A program made the translations under genes and the position numbers. DNA of 64,000 bases from Streptomyces sp. NBC_01233 (GTDB lineage: Bacteria > Actinomycetota > Actinomycetes > Streptomycetales > Streptomycetaceae), in contig NZ_CP108514.1 of assembly GCF_035989305.1 (NCBI RefSeq), positions 10,024,501 to 10,088,500 on the forward strand. Reading direction: 5' to 3'. Positions 1 to 10,296 of the stretch are shown here, piece after piece; positions within the stretch are counted from its first letter, which is position 1, and every line of letters begins with the position of its first letter. The notes beneath the pieces were generated by a model. It was given only the letters and a program-made list of their open reading frames with translations, did not search any database and was not told the DNA's origin.

Positions 1-490
1 GGGTCGTCGTGGACGCCAGGCACTCGGCGACGGCCTTGCGGCGCTGGGCCTCCTGCGCGTACGCCACGGCGGCGCCGTCGCCTGCGGCCAGGTTTGCGAC
101 TGCCGCCCGCGTGCGGATGACCTCGTACCTGCCGAGCCCGTCGCACCCGCTGCGCGTGCCCGGCATCGGGAACAGCCAGTCCCAGCGCTGCATCATGGGG
201 GCCAGCGCGATCGCCACGCACAGTCCGACGACGAGTGAGTAGGCGACCAGAGCGCGCATGTACGCCGACCGGACGCCGGGCCGCCATACGGGCTGGCCGC
301 GGAAGGCGAAGACCACCGCGAAAAGCGTCACCCCGATGTAGGTGGCGAACCACTGCCAGGAACCCTGCGCGAGTGCGAACGCCAGTACGGCGGCGAGCCC
401 GATGCCGATGACCCCGGCCTGACCGGCGCCGTCATCGCCCGCTCCGCCCGGTCCGGGCCGTCGACTTCCTTGGGGGCCGGGCTCGCTCAC
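1..490 (-). CDS. Membrane protein, C-terminus beyond window edge
   Basis: Translated from a GTG at 490 on the minus strand, this frame stays open to the window edge, so about 163 N-terminal residues are visible and the C-terminus is missing. A GGAGG motif sits five bases before the GTG and decides the start. After a Gly/Pro-rich head of about 25 residues there are three hydrophobic segments (around residues 26-42, 47-63 and 80-98), then a more polar stretch with a Cys near residue 118 and another near the visible end. It looks like a small actinobacterial integral membrane protein. I do not recognise the family and assign no function. Its promoter should lie in the 490-783 gap shared with the divergent gene. 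Confidence 0.6.
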   Translation of the reverse strand, partial: MSEPGPQGSRRPGPGGAGDDGAGQAGVIGIGLAAVLAFALAQGSWQWFATYIGVTLFAVVFAFRGQPVWRPGVRSAYMRALVAYSLVVGLCVAIALAPMMQRWDWLFPMPGTRSGCDGLGRYEVIRTRAAVANLAAGDGAAVAYAQEAQRRKAVAECLASTTT

Positions 491-672
491 GGGCCCCTCC
501 TGCAGGGTGGGAGGCATCGCCCGCAGTATCCGCCGTGCGCCGCCGCCCAGCCCGGGCGCCATGCCGGGGGCGGCGGCGATGGCCTCCGGACGGGGGAGCC
601 GCACCCGACGCCCCCGTGCGGCCGCACAAGGAGCGGTGGCGGCGGACGGGACGTGCACGGCCGGCGCATCCC

Positions 673-734
673 GTGGACAGGCGTGGACAGTGTCGGGCAG
701 TGGCCAGGCCCTGCGGGGTCTGGCCAGTGGACAG
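673..734. promoter_or_regulatory. Divergent intergenic region with GTGGACAG repeats
   Basis: The 293-base gap between the two divergent genes holds three copies of GTGGACAG (673-680, 683-690, 727-734). It also has an inverted pair TGGCCAG (701-707) and CTGGCCA (720-726). This arrangement is what a regulator binding site would look like, but no regulator is encoded next to it and no clear -35/-10 pair is visible. The rest of the gap shows nothing else I can support. Confidence 0.35.
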
Positions 735-783
735 CGCCCGGCGTGAGGCTGTGTGCCACACACCGCCTGAAGGAGCAACAGCC

Positions 784-1473
784 ATGGCATCCCGCCCGAT
801 CCGTACGATGACGGTCCTGACCGCCACCGCAGCCCTGTGCGCCACCGCCCACGCCGCCACCGCCGTCGCCGCCACCGCCCACGCCGCCTCCGCCGTCGCC
901 GCCACCGCCCACGCCGCCTCCGCCGTCGCCGCCACCGCCCACGCCGCCTCCGCCGTCGCCGCCACGGCCCACGTCACCTCCACCTCCGCCGTCGCCGCCA
1001 CGGCCCACGCCGCCTCCACCTCCGCCGTCGCCTCCGCGGCCCCTGCTGCTCCCGCCGCGGGCCGGCACGTGCCGCGGATCGTCACCGCCTGGGCCCGTGC
1101 CTGGAACGGCACCGACCCCCAGGCCCTCGGCGCCCTGTTCACCGCCGACGGCACCTACACCGACGAAGCCGTGGCCGTCACCTTCCGCGGACGGGAGGAG
1201 ATCGCGGGGTGGAAGGCCCGTGCCGACACCCTCATCGAGAACGTCCACGTCACCGTCCGCTCCACCCGTCTCGAGGGGGACCGCGTCACCGTCCGGGCCC
1301 TCTACTCCGGCCATCTCAAGGGCGCGTCCAAGCCCTTCGCCGTGCCGATGACCACCGTCCTCGGCCTCGATGGCAACCACTGCCGGATCGTCTTCGACCG
1401 GGACCACTACAGCCTGGCCGCGGTCCTGTCCCAGTCCGGCCTGCCCGCCGACTGGACCCCGCCCGCCGCCTGA
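784..1473 (+). CDS. Secreted SnoaL/NTF2-fold protein with Ala-rich repeat linker
   Basis: The protein is 229 residues from an ATG at 784, chosen because AAGGAG lies about ten bases upstream and a signal-peptide-like stretch (basic start, then TVLTATAALCATAHA) follows directly. Residues 20-84 are a low-complexity Ala/Thr/His segment made from DNA tandem repeats. From about residue 95 onward the sequence reads as an NTF2-like fold: W-A-R-A-W-N near the start, then F-T-A-D-G-T-Y-T-D and F-R-G-R-E-E-I, which is typical of SnoaL-like or SgcJ/EcaC-type proteins of about 125 residues. Such proteins can be polyketide cyclases, hydroxylases or simply ligand binders. Export argues against a role in an intracellular pathway. 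Function is not assigned. Confidence 0.7.
   Translation: MASRPIRTMTVLTATAALCATAHAATAVAATAHAASAVAATAHAASAVAATAHAASAVAATAHVTSTSAVAATAHAASTSAVASAAPAAPAAGRHVPRIVTAWARAWNGTDPQALGALFTADGTYTDEAVAVTFRGREEIAGWKARADTLIENVHVTVRSTRLEGDRVTVRALYSGHLKGASKPFAVPMTTVLGLDGNHCRIVFDRDHYSLAAVLSQSGLPADWTPPAA
841..1032 (+). repeat. In-frame tandem repeat, 4 x 30 bp then 2 x 36 bp
   Basis: Four 30-bp units (841-870, 871-900, 901-930, 931-960) are followed by two 36-bp units (961-996, 997-1032) that carry an extra six bases. The units are nearly identical and stay in frame, encoding the decapeptide ATAHAASAVA and close variants between the signal peptide and the NTF2-like domain. The near identity suggests recent expansion. 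The reverse complement is open and Gly-rich, which produces misleading antisense frames. Confidence 0.9.
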
Positions 1474-1635
1474 CAGGGGGCCGGCCGCTCGAGATCCACT
1501 CGAAGGCGGCTCGAATCACCCACCGCTGGAGCCCCCTGCGCCCGTATGATCCCCATGACTTGACGATTCGATGACCCGTTCCCGAAGAATCGATGACCGA
1601 GAGACTTGGCGGACGGACGAACAGGGGGACGCACG

Positions 1636-2133
1636 ATGGAGACCGCACGCCTGGCCTCGCTCATCGCCGCCACGCTCACCACGGGACTGGTCAGTGGCCT
1701 CTTCTACGGTTTCTCCGTCTCCGTGATGCCGGGTCTCAAGCGCACCGACGACCGTACGGTCATCGAGGTCATGCAGCGCATCAACGTGGCCATCCTCAAC
1801 GGCTGGTTCGTCCTCGGCTACATCGGGGCGTTCCTGTTCACCGCGCTGGCCCTGGCCCTCCACATCCCCTCCGACGGCCGTGACGTGCTGCCGCCGCTGA
1901 TCGCGGCCCTGGTCTGCTACATCGTCTCGATGGGCGTCACCAACAAGGTGAACATCCCGCTGAACAACATGCTGGAGAAGGCCGGTCCCGTCGACCGGAT
2001 CCCCGACCCCGCAGCGGTCCGCCGCGCCTTCGAGGGCCCCTGGTCCGTTGCGAATGTGTGGCGCACCCTGCTGTGCACGGCCTCCGTGGGCTTCCTGTCC
2101 TGGGCGCTGTACCTGCACGGCCAGGCCGGCTGA
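1636..2133 (+). CDS. DUF1772 (anthrone-oxygenase-like) membrane protein
   Basis: The protein is 165 residues from the ATG at 1636, chosen over upstream TTG/GTG starts because AGGGGGA precedes it by about eight bases. Four hydrophobic helices are visible (about residues 4-27, 52-73, 84-103 and 141-160). Family signatures are G-F-S-V-S-V-M-P-G-L after helix 1, N-I-P-L-N-N in the third quarter, and R-T-L-L-C-T-A in the last helix. DUF1772 includes fungal anthrone oxygenases, but most bacterial members are uncharacterised. Two paralogues lie at 2262-2876 and 39704-40198. The gene converges with the first of these across a strong terminator. Confidence 0.82.
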   Translation: METARLASLIAATLTTGLVSGLFYGFSVSVMPGLKRTDDRTVIEVMQRINVAILNGWFVLGYIGAFLFTALALALHIPSDGRDVLPPLIAALVCYIVSMGVTNKVNIPLNNMLEKAGPVDRIPDPAAVRRAFEGPWSVANVWRTLLCTASVGFLSWALYLHGQAG

Positions 2134-2191
2134 CCCCCTGTCCGCCCCCGGCCGGCCGTCCCCCCGGCCGGCCGGGGGCGGGCGGGATGTA

Positions 2192-2225
2192 CGAAGTCCC
2201 CCGGTCGGGTGGCCGGGGGACTTCG
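2192..2225. terminator. Bidirectional stem-loop between convergent genes
   Basis: A perfect 13-bp stem (2192-2204 with 2213-2225) closes an eight-base loop between the convergent DUF1772 genes. There is no long T-run, as is usual in Streptomyces. Confidence 0.75.
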
Positions 2226-2261
2226 TGGTGGTGCGGTGAGGGGGAGGACGGGAGCCGCGGT

Positions 2262-2876
2262 TCAGCGGGTGGCGCGGCCGTACAGGACCAGGGCACGGGA
2301 CAGGGCCGTCAGGGCCGCCGTGCACAGCAGGGTGCGGACGATGTTGGTGGCGGCCCAGGTGTCCTTGAACTTGTCGACGATCGAGAAGTCCGTCAGCTTC
2401 GCCGCGTCCCCCGCGTCGGCGAGTTCGTTGTTGAGGGGGATGTTCACCGAGAAGGTGATCATCAGGACGAGGAAGTAGGCCGCCGTGGCCGCCCCGACCC
2501 AGATCGCCACGGTGCGGCGGCCCTTGCGGAACTCGACGATCGCCGAGGCCGCGGAGGTGAGCAGGGCGAGTACGAAGGCCATGCCGAAGACGGCGTTGCC
2601 GTCGATCGCCGCGTTGAAGTTCTGCATCGCGGTGATGTAGGTGCGTTCGTCGCCCGCCGCCAGACCCGGCATCACCGAGACGTCGAAGGCGAAGAAGAGG
2701 CCGGCCATCAGGCCCATGAGGATCGTGGAGACCAGCAGGAGGGCGGTGCCCGCCTTGCCGCGGTCGGCGGGCGCGGGGGGCTGGGGCGGGGCGTAGGGGC
2801 CGGGCTGCTGGGTGGCGTACGGGCTCGGGCCTGGGGCGGGGTAATGCTGGGGGCTGCCGGCCGGGTTGGGGTTCAT
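2262..2876 (-). CDS. DUF1772 membrane protein with Pro-rich N-terminal tail
   Basis: The protein is 204 residues from the ATG at 2876 (GAGGAT upstream). Residues 1-40 are a Pro/Gln/Tyr-rich cytoplasmic-looking tail. The four-helix DUF1772 body follows, with F-A-F-D-V-S-V-M-P-G-L, then S-V-N-I-P-L-N-N-E-L and R-T-L-L-C-T-A. It resembles the neighbour at 1636-2133 in its core but carries the extra tail, so the two look like diverged duplicates rather than copies. Catalytic activity as an anthrone or phenol oxygenase is possible from the family, but nothing in the sequence proves it. It is monocistronic: a terminator-like hairpin separates it from ahcY upstream. Confidence 0.8.
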   Translation of the reverse strand: MNPNPAGSPQHYPAPGPSPYATQQPGPYAPPQPPAPADRGKAGTALLLVSTILMGLMAGLFFAFDVSVMPGLAAGDERTYITAMQNFNAAIDGNAVFGMAFVLALLTSAASAIVEFRKGRRTVAIWVGAATAAYFLVLMITFSVNIPLNNELADAGDAAKLTDFSIVDKFKDTWAATNIVRTLLCTAALTALSRALVLYGRATR

Positions 2877-2968
2877 GGGACATCCTCGTCTGGGGTGGTG
2901 GGAGCACTGCTCTTTCGGCGCGGGACATCCGATCGTGACACTCCCGGGGACACCCGGCCACGGGCTTT

Positions 2969-3003
2969 CCACCGGCTCTCGAGCAAACCTCGAGAGCCGG
3001 TGG
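2969..3003. terminator. 15-bp perfect stem-loop after ahcY
   Basis: The arms at 2969-2983 and 2989-3003 pair perfectly around the five-base loop CAAAC. The hairpin lies 32 bases past the ahcY stop on the minus strand and about 90 bases upstream of the DUF1772 start, so it probably ends the SAM-recycling transcript. Confidence 0.8.
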
Positions 3004-3035
3004 CTCGATCTTTTCGGTCGCCGGTCAGGGGGTGG

Positions 3036-4454
<1,419 letters not shown>

Positions 4455-5370
4455 GGGTTCTACTCCGTGATGGTGGTGGCTGGGTGCTGGCTGACGTTCA
4501 GGTTCTGATGGATCTCCAGAGTCGCGGTGGACTTGTTGAGGGTGATGTAGTGCAGGCCCGGCGCACCCTCGGCGAGCAGACGCTCGGCCATCGCGGTCGC
4601 GTACTCGACCCCGATGCGGTGACCGGCCGCCGGATCGTCCTTCGCCGCTTCCAGCCGCCGGGCCAGCGCCGCCGGGAAGCGGGCATCGCTCAGCTCGGCG
4701 AAACGCCGGATCTGGCGGAAATCGGTGGCCGGCATGATCTCGGGGATGACCGGTGTCAGGCAGCCGACGGCGCACAGCCGGTCACGCAGGCGCAGGTAGT
4801 CCTCGGCGTGGAAGAACATCTGGGTGATGGCGTAGTCGGCGCCGGCCCGGCACTTGGCGGCGAAGTGCCGGATGTCCTCGCTCCAGCCGGGCGAACGGGG
4901 ATGACGCTCGGGGAAAGCCGCGACACCCACCGTGAAGTCACCCAACTGCCGTATCAAAGTGACCAGTTCATGGGCATGCGTCAGCCCGCCCGGATGCGGC
5001 GTCCACTGCCCCTTCGGATCGCCGGGCGGGTCACCGCGCAGGGCGAGCACGTCACGGATACCCGCGTCGGCGTACTGGCCGATGATGTGGCGCAGCTCGG
5101 CCACCGAATGCCCCACCGCCGTCAGGTGCGCGACCGGGCGCAGCGTCGTCTGCGCCGCGATGCGCTTGGTGACCTCCACGGTGCGGTCGCGGGAGGAGCC
5201 GCCGGCCCCGTAGGTGACGGAGACGAAGGACGGCGCGAACGGCTCGATCCGCCGGATCGCCGCCCACAGGGTGCGCTCCGCGGCATCGGTCTTCGGCGGG
5301 AAGAACTCGAACGAGAAGGTCCGCCGCCCCTGGGACAGCAGCTCGCGGACACCCGGGGCGGCGGGCTTAA

Positions 5371-6757
5371 TACTGCAACCGCATGTGTGGGTCGTGGCCT
5401 CGGCGTTGGTAATGGCAGCGGCGGGCTCGGGCCTGGCTGCGGCGCCGGAAGCGTGACCAGTGCAGACGGTGCTCGTTGCTGTGGCAGCGGGGCGTGACGA
5501 CGACGTGCCCGATCATCCGGCGGATCTCCGGGACGCTGAGGGGTATGAGGTCTTGCTCGTCATCTCCGCTGCCCCTTTTGCGGCTTCTGCGGCACGGATG
5601 GCCGTGAGGTAGGCCAGGACGGCCATGGCCAGGGTGATGTGCCGGTACCAGGCCCGGTAGAGCCGCACCTGGTAGTGATCGAGCCCGCATTCACCCTTCG
5701 CGGTCTGGAAGCATTCCTCCACCGCCCACCTGGCTCCGGCGGTCCTGACCAGGTCTTTCAGCCGGGAAGTGACGGGGCCATAGCAGACGTAGTAGGCGAT
5801 GTCGGTGGGGTCGGACAGATTGCGGCGGGCGAGCACCCAGTGCCCGAATCCGCCCTCCCAGGCGGGCCGGATCGCGACGCGGGCCCAGTGGTAGATCCGC
5901 TGGCCGTGGGCGCCTGCTCCGGCGGAGATCCGCTTCCATGCCTGCTTCGGCAGGGCCGCGATCAGCTCGTCGACGCGGGCGTCCCGGCCGTCGGCGGTGA
6001 TCACGGTGTCGTTGACCTTGGTGGCCAGCACATACGCGGCCTGGCGTTCTTCCAGCCAGGCGCGGAAGTGCTTGACCTGCCCGTATGCCTCGTCCGCGGT
6101 CACCCAGGCGAAGGGAACAGCCGCGTCGATGGCGCGTTGCAGCATCCACTTGAGGTGCTCGATCTTCGTGGCGAACGGCACGGTGTCGTCGATCCCGGCT
6201 GCCCGGCAGCGGTCGCGGTCGTCCGTCCAGGACTTCGGGACGTAGAGTTCCCGGTCGATCAGCGCCCGCCCTTTGGCGGATGCGTAGGCGAGGAAGGTGC
6301 CGATCTGGCAGTTCTCGGTGCGGCCAGCGGTGCCGGAATACTGCCGCTGGACCCCTGCTGACCTGGTGCCCTTCTTCAGGAACCCGGTGTCGTCCCCGAT
6401 GAGCACGCCATCCTTGGCGCCGATGGTCTCCACGACGAAGTCCCGGACATCGTCGCGGACCGCGTTCTCGTCCCATTCGGAGTGGTTGAGCAGGCGTTGC
6501 ACACCGTCCGGGCGGAGCTGGCCGACCTGCTCGGCCAGCGTCCACCCGTTCTTCTTCTCTAGCGGCGCAAGCAGGCCCGTCATGTAGTCCAGAGCCCGAT
6601 CACGTGGCTCCGACCTGCCAAAACGATGCCCGAACCGGGCATGCAACCCCGCTACACCCTCGGACCACGACTCGATCTGCTCAACCGTCAGCGATTCATC
6701 ACACAGTCACAACAACGAGCAACCTCACCGACCGTCACGCCACATGCGGTTGCAGTA
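5371..6757 (-). mobile_element. IS701-family-like insertion sequence in metF
   Basis: The element is 1387 bp. Its ends are perfect 17-bp inverted repeats (5371-5387 and 6741-6757), TACTGCAACCGCATGTG. It is flanked by direct TTAA copies at 5367-5370 and 6758-6761, which fits the YTAR-type 4-bp target duplication known for IS701 relatives. It carries a single transposase gene on the minus strand, co-directional with metF. Both ends and the reading frame look intact, so the insertion is probably recent and the element may still be mobile. Confidence 0.9.
5513..6646 (-). CDS. IS701-type DDE transposase
   Basis: From the TTG at 6646 the protein is 377 residues. The same frame continues upstream to 6706 (C-D-E-S-L-T-V-E-Q-I-E-S-W), where the first codon after a stop is CTG, so the true start may be a CTG at 6706, giving 397 residues. 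Family features are the N-terminal H-R-F-G-R-S-E-P-R and G-L-L-A-P-L-E-K-K-N-G-W-T-L-A-E. The acidic positions G-D-D-T-G-F-L-K-K-G, W-V-T-A-D-E-A-Y-G and W-A-V-E-E-C-F-Q-T-A-K-G-E are consistent with a DDE nuclease. The C-terminus H-I-T-L-A-M-A-V-L-A-Y-L is also typical. It catalyses transposition of the surrounding element. Confidence 0.92.
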   Translation of the reverse strand: MHARFGHRFGRSEPRDRALDYMTGLLAPLEKKNGWTLAEQVGQLRPDGVQRLLNHSEWDENAVRDDVRDFVVETIGAKDGVLIGDDTGFLKKGTRSAGVQRQYSGTAGRTENCQIGTFLAYASAKGRALIDRELYVPKSWTDDRDRCRAAGIDDTVPFATKIEHLKWMLQRAIDAAVPFAWVTADEAYGQVKHFRAWLEERQAAYVLATKVNDTVITADGRDARVDELIAALPKQAWKRISAGAGAHGQRIYHWARVAIRPAWEGGFGHWVLARRNLSDPTDIAYYVCYGPVTSRLKDLVRTAGARWAVEECFQTAKGECGLDHYQVRLYRAWYRHITLAMAVLAYLTAIRAAEAAKGAAEMTSKTSYPSASRRSAG

Positions 6758-6832
6758 TTAAGGGTGCGGGGGCGGTCGGTGGTGGCGGCCAGAGCAGCCG
6801 GCATGTCGGACTCCTTTCCAACTCATCCGATC

Positions 6833-9800
6833 TCAACGGGCGTTGAAATACTTGGCTTCGGGGTGATGGACCACGATCGCGTCGGTGGACTGCTCCGGGT
6901 GGAGCTGGAACTCCTCCGACAGGCGCACCCCGATCCGCTCCGGCTGCAGAAGAGCGGCGATCTTCGCGCGGTCCTCCAGGTCGGGGCAGGCGGGATAGCC
7001 CAGCGAGTAGCGGCAGCCCTGGTACTCGGTGCGGAACATGCCGTCCATGGACCCCGGATCCGATCCGGCGATGCCCAGCTCGCCGCGGACGCGGGCGTGC
7101 CAGTACTCGGCCAGGGCCTCGGCGAGCTGCACGGACAGGCCGTGCAGCTCCATGTACTCGCGGTAGGCGTCGGCGGCGAAGAGCCGGGCCGTCTCCTGCC
7201 CGATGCGGCTGCCGGCGGTGACCACCTGGAAGCCCACGACGTCGGTTGCCCCGCTGTCCTCGGAGCGGAAGAAGTCCGCCAGGCACAGCCGGCGGCCGCG
7301 GCCCTGGCGGGGAAAGGTGAAACGGGTCCGCTCGGATCCGTTCTCGTCCAGGACGATCAGGTCCTCGCCCTTGGAGACACACCGGAAGTAGCCGTGCACG
7401 ACAGCCGCCTCCAGCAGCCCGCCGGTGTGCAGGCGCTCCAGCCAGCCGCGCAGCCGGGGCCGCCCGTCCGTCTCGATGGTCTCGCTGTCCTTCAAACCCC
7501 ACTGGCCCTTGAACAGGGCGCCCTCGTCCAGCCAGGACGCGTACTCCTTGAGCGGGATGCCCTTGACGACGCGGGTGCCCCAGAACGGCGGGGTGGGGAC
7601 CGGGTGGTCGACGGACACGTCGGAGCGGCCGCCGGGCTGGGGCCCCGCCACCAGGAGCGGCGTATCGCGCCGGGCGACGCGGCGCTGCTTCAGGGGCGGC
7701 AACACGACGCCGGGAACACCGCGTTTCACCCCCATCAAGGCGTCCATGAGGCGCAGGCCTTCGAAGGCGTCGCGGGCGTAGCGGACTTCGCCCTCGTAGA
7801 TCTCGTGGAGGTCTTGTTCGACGTAGGCGCGGGTGAGGGCCGCACCGCCGAGGATCACCGGGTAGTCGGCCGCCAGCTTGCGCTGGTTGAGCTCCTGAAG
7901 GTTCTCCTTCATGATCACGGTCGACTTCACCAGCAGCCCGGACATGCCGATCACATCGGCCTTGTGCTCCTGCGCCGCCTCCAAGATCGCGGAGACGGGC
8001 TGCTTGATCCCGATGTTGACGACGTTGTAGCCGTTGTTGGTGAGGATGATGTCGACGAGGTTCTTGCCGATGTCGTGGACGTCGCCGCGGACCGTGGCCA
8101 GCACGATCGTGCCCTTGCCCTCGTCGTCGGTCTTCTCCATGTGCGGCTCGAGGTAGGCGACGGCCGTCTTCATGACCTCCGCGGACTGCAGCACGAACGG
8201 GAGCTGCATCTGGCCGGAGCCGAACAGCTCACCGACGACCTTCATGCCCTCCAACAGCGTGTCGTTGACGATGCCGAGGGCGGGACGGGTCTGCAGGGCC
8301 TCGTCGAGATCGCCCTCCAGGCCGTTCTTCTCACCGTCGATGATCCGCCGCTGCAACCGCTCGTCCAGCGGCAGCGCAAGGAGCTCCTCGGCCCGCCCGG
8401 CCTTCAGCGACTTGGTGTTGACCCCCTCGAAGAGGGCCATCAGCTTCTGCAGCGGGTCGTAGCCCTCCGCCCGCCGGTCATAGATCAGATCCAGCGCCGT
8501 GGCGACCTGCTCCTGATCGAAACGCGCGATCGGCAAGATCTTCGACGCGTGCACGATCGCCGAATCCAGACCCGCCTTCACACACTCGTCCAGGAACACC
8601 GAGTTCAACAGGACCCGCGCAGCCGGATTCAACCCGAAGGAAATGTTCGACAGACCCAGCGTGGTCTGGACGTCCGGGTGGCGGCGCTTGAGCTCGCGGA
8701 TCGACTCGATCGTGGCGATACCGTCCTTCCGGGACTCCTCCTGCCCGGTGCAGATCGTGAACGTCAGTGTGTCGATGAGGATGTCCGACTCCCGGATCCC
8801 CCAGTTCCCCGTCAGGTCCCCGATCAGCCGTTCGGCAATGGCGACCTTGTGCTCGACGGTGCGGGCCTGGCCCTGTTCGTCGATGGTCAGCGCGATCAGC
8901 GCGGCGCCGTGCTCCTGCGCCAGTCGGGTGACCTTCGCGAAGCGGGACTCCGCACCGTCACCGTCCTCGTAGTTCACCGAGTTGATGACCGCACGCCCGC
9001 CGAGCTTCTCCAGGCCCGCCTGGAGGACGGGAACCTCGGTCGAGTCCAACACGATCGGCAGCGTGGAGGCCGTGGCGAAGCGGCCCGCAAGCTCCGCCAT
9101 GTCCGCGACGCCGTCGCGGCCCACGTAGTCCACGCAGAGGTCGAGCATGTGCGCGCCCTCACGGATCTGGTCCCGTGCCATCTCCACGCAGTCGTCCCAG
9201 CGGGCCTCCAGCATCGCCTCACGGAACTTCTTCGACCCGTTCGCGTTGGTGCGCTCACCGATGGCCATGTACGAGGTGTCCTGGCGGAACGGAACCGTCT
9301 GGTAGAGCGAGGCGGCGCCGGGCTCGGGCTGGGGGTGCGAGCGGTGATCGCGGTGCCGCGGACCCGCTCGACGACCTGCCGCAGATGCTCCGGCGTCGTC
9401 CCACAGCAACCACCCACCAGAGAAAGCCCGTACTCGCGGACGAAGGTCTCCTGTGCTTCGGCCAGCTCGGGGGCGCTGAGCGGGTAGTGCGCGCCGTCCT
9501 TGGTCAGGACGGGCAGGCCGGCGTTGGGCATGCAGGACAGCGGGATACGGGCGTTGCGCGCCAGATACCGCAGGTGCTCGCTCATCTCCGCGGGGCCGGT
9601 CGCACAGTTCAGACCGACCATGTCGATACCCAGCGGCTCCAGCGCCGTCAGGGCCGCACCGATCTCGGAGCCCAGCAGCATCGTGCCGGTGGTCTCGACG
9701 GTGACGGAGCAGATCAGCGGGACGGTGACCCCGAGGGCCTCCATGGCGCGCCGGGCACCGATAATGGAGGACTTGGTCTGCAGGAGGTCCTGGGTGGTCT

Positions 9801-10296
9801 CGACGAGCAGCGCGTCGGCGCCGCCGGTGATCAGGCCCTCGGCGTTGATCTGGTAGGCGTCGCGGATCTTCGCGTAGGTGATGTGGCCCAGGGTGGGCAG
9901 CTTGGTGCCGGGGCCCATGGAGCCGAGAACCCAGCGCTGCTGCCCCGTCGACGCCGTGAACTCGTCGGCGACCTCGCGGGCGATACGGGCACCCGCCTGC
10001 GACAGCTCGAAATTGCGCTCCGCGATGTCGTACTCCGCCAGAGCCGCGAAGTTCGCACCGAAGGTGTTCGTCTCGACGCAGTCCACACCCACCGCGAAGT
10101 ACGCCTCGTGCACCGTCCGCACGATGTCCGGACGCGTCACGTTCAGAACCTCGTTGCAGCCCTCCAGCTGCTGGAAGTCCTCCATCGAGGGGTCCTGCGC
10201 CTGCAGCATCGTCCCCATCGCCCCGTCGGCGACCACCACACGGGTCGCGAGCGCCTCCCGCAGGGCATCGGCCCGCATCTGCGCGTTCACCGTCAT
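6833..10296 (-). pseudogene. metH: Cobalamin-dependent methionine synthase, frameshifted
   Basis: The start is the ATG at 10296, whose ATGA overlaps the stop of the kinase gene. The N-terminal homocysteine module is in this frame, with A-D-G-A-M-G-T-M-L-Q and the zinc cysteines in V-G-L-N-C-A-T-G-P and G-G-C-C-G-T-T-P. At a run of five C (9331-9335) the frame breaks. The remaining modules (pterin site I-G-E-R-T-N-A-N-G-S-K, cobalamin motif D-V-H-D-I-G-K, C-terminal activation domain) continue in another frame to 6833. One extra C restores T-P-Q-P-E-P-G-A-A-S-L-Y-Q and a protein of 1154 residues, the usual MetH length. The lesion could be a real mutation or a sequencing error. The enzyme would remethylate homocysteine with 5-methyltetrahydrofolate. 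Confidence 0.85.

Larger units (their letters stand above)
4460..6804 (-). pseudogene. metF: 5,10-methylenetetrahydrofolate reductase, split by an IS element
   Basis: The start is the ATG at 6804 (AAGGAG six bases upstream), encoding MPAALAATTDRPRT before an insertion at the 15th codon. The frame resumes at 5366 with [10 protein letters not shown] and [11 protein letters not shown], then runs through P-G-D-P-K-G to the stop at 4460. Joining the halves through one copy of TTAA restores an in-frame protein of 317 residues, a normal MetF length. MetF makes 5-methyltetrahydrofolate with reduced flavin. Residues needed at the N-terminus (the E-F-F-P-P-K region) are now separated from the start codon. 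A GTG at 5179 could at most give a truncated, probably inactive product. The gene lies between metH and ahcY in the same operon, and the insertion may also be polar on ahcY. Confidence 0.92.

Noticed and set aside
841..1032. CRISPR-like array
   Set aside because: Units are contiguous without unique spacers and are in frame in a gene; no cas genes are present.
432..1407. Gly-rich or Ala-rich minus-strand frames opposite the NTF2-like gene
   Set aside because: They are produced by the tandem repeat read in reverse and by GC bias; the plus-strand frame has a ribosome site and a recognisable domain.
5366..6763. Two-base GG target duplication with 22-bp ends for the insertion element
   Set aside because: Treating TTAA as the duplicated target restores metF in frame and matches the YTAR preference of IS701 relatives, so the TTAA reading is preferred.
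9325..9345. Programmed frameshift in metH
   Set aside because: No slippery heptamer with a downstream stem or internal ribosome site is apparent, and MetH is not known to use one. A mutation or sequencing error is simpler.
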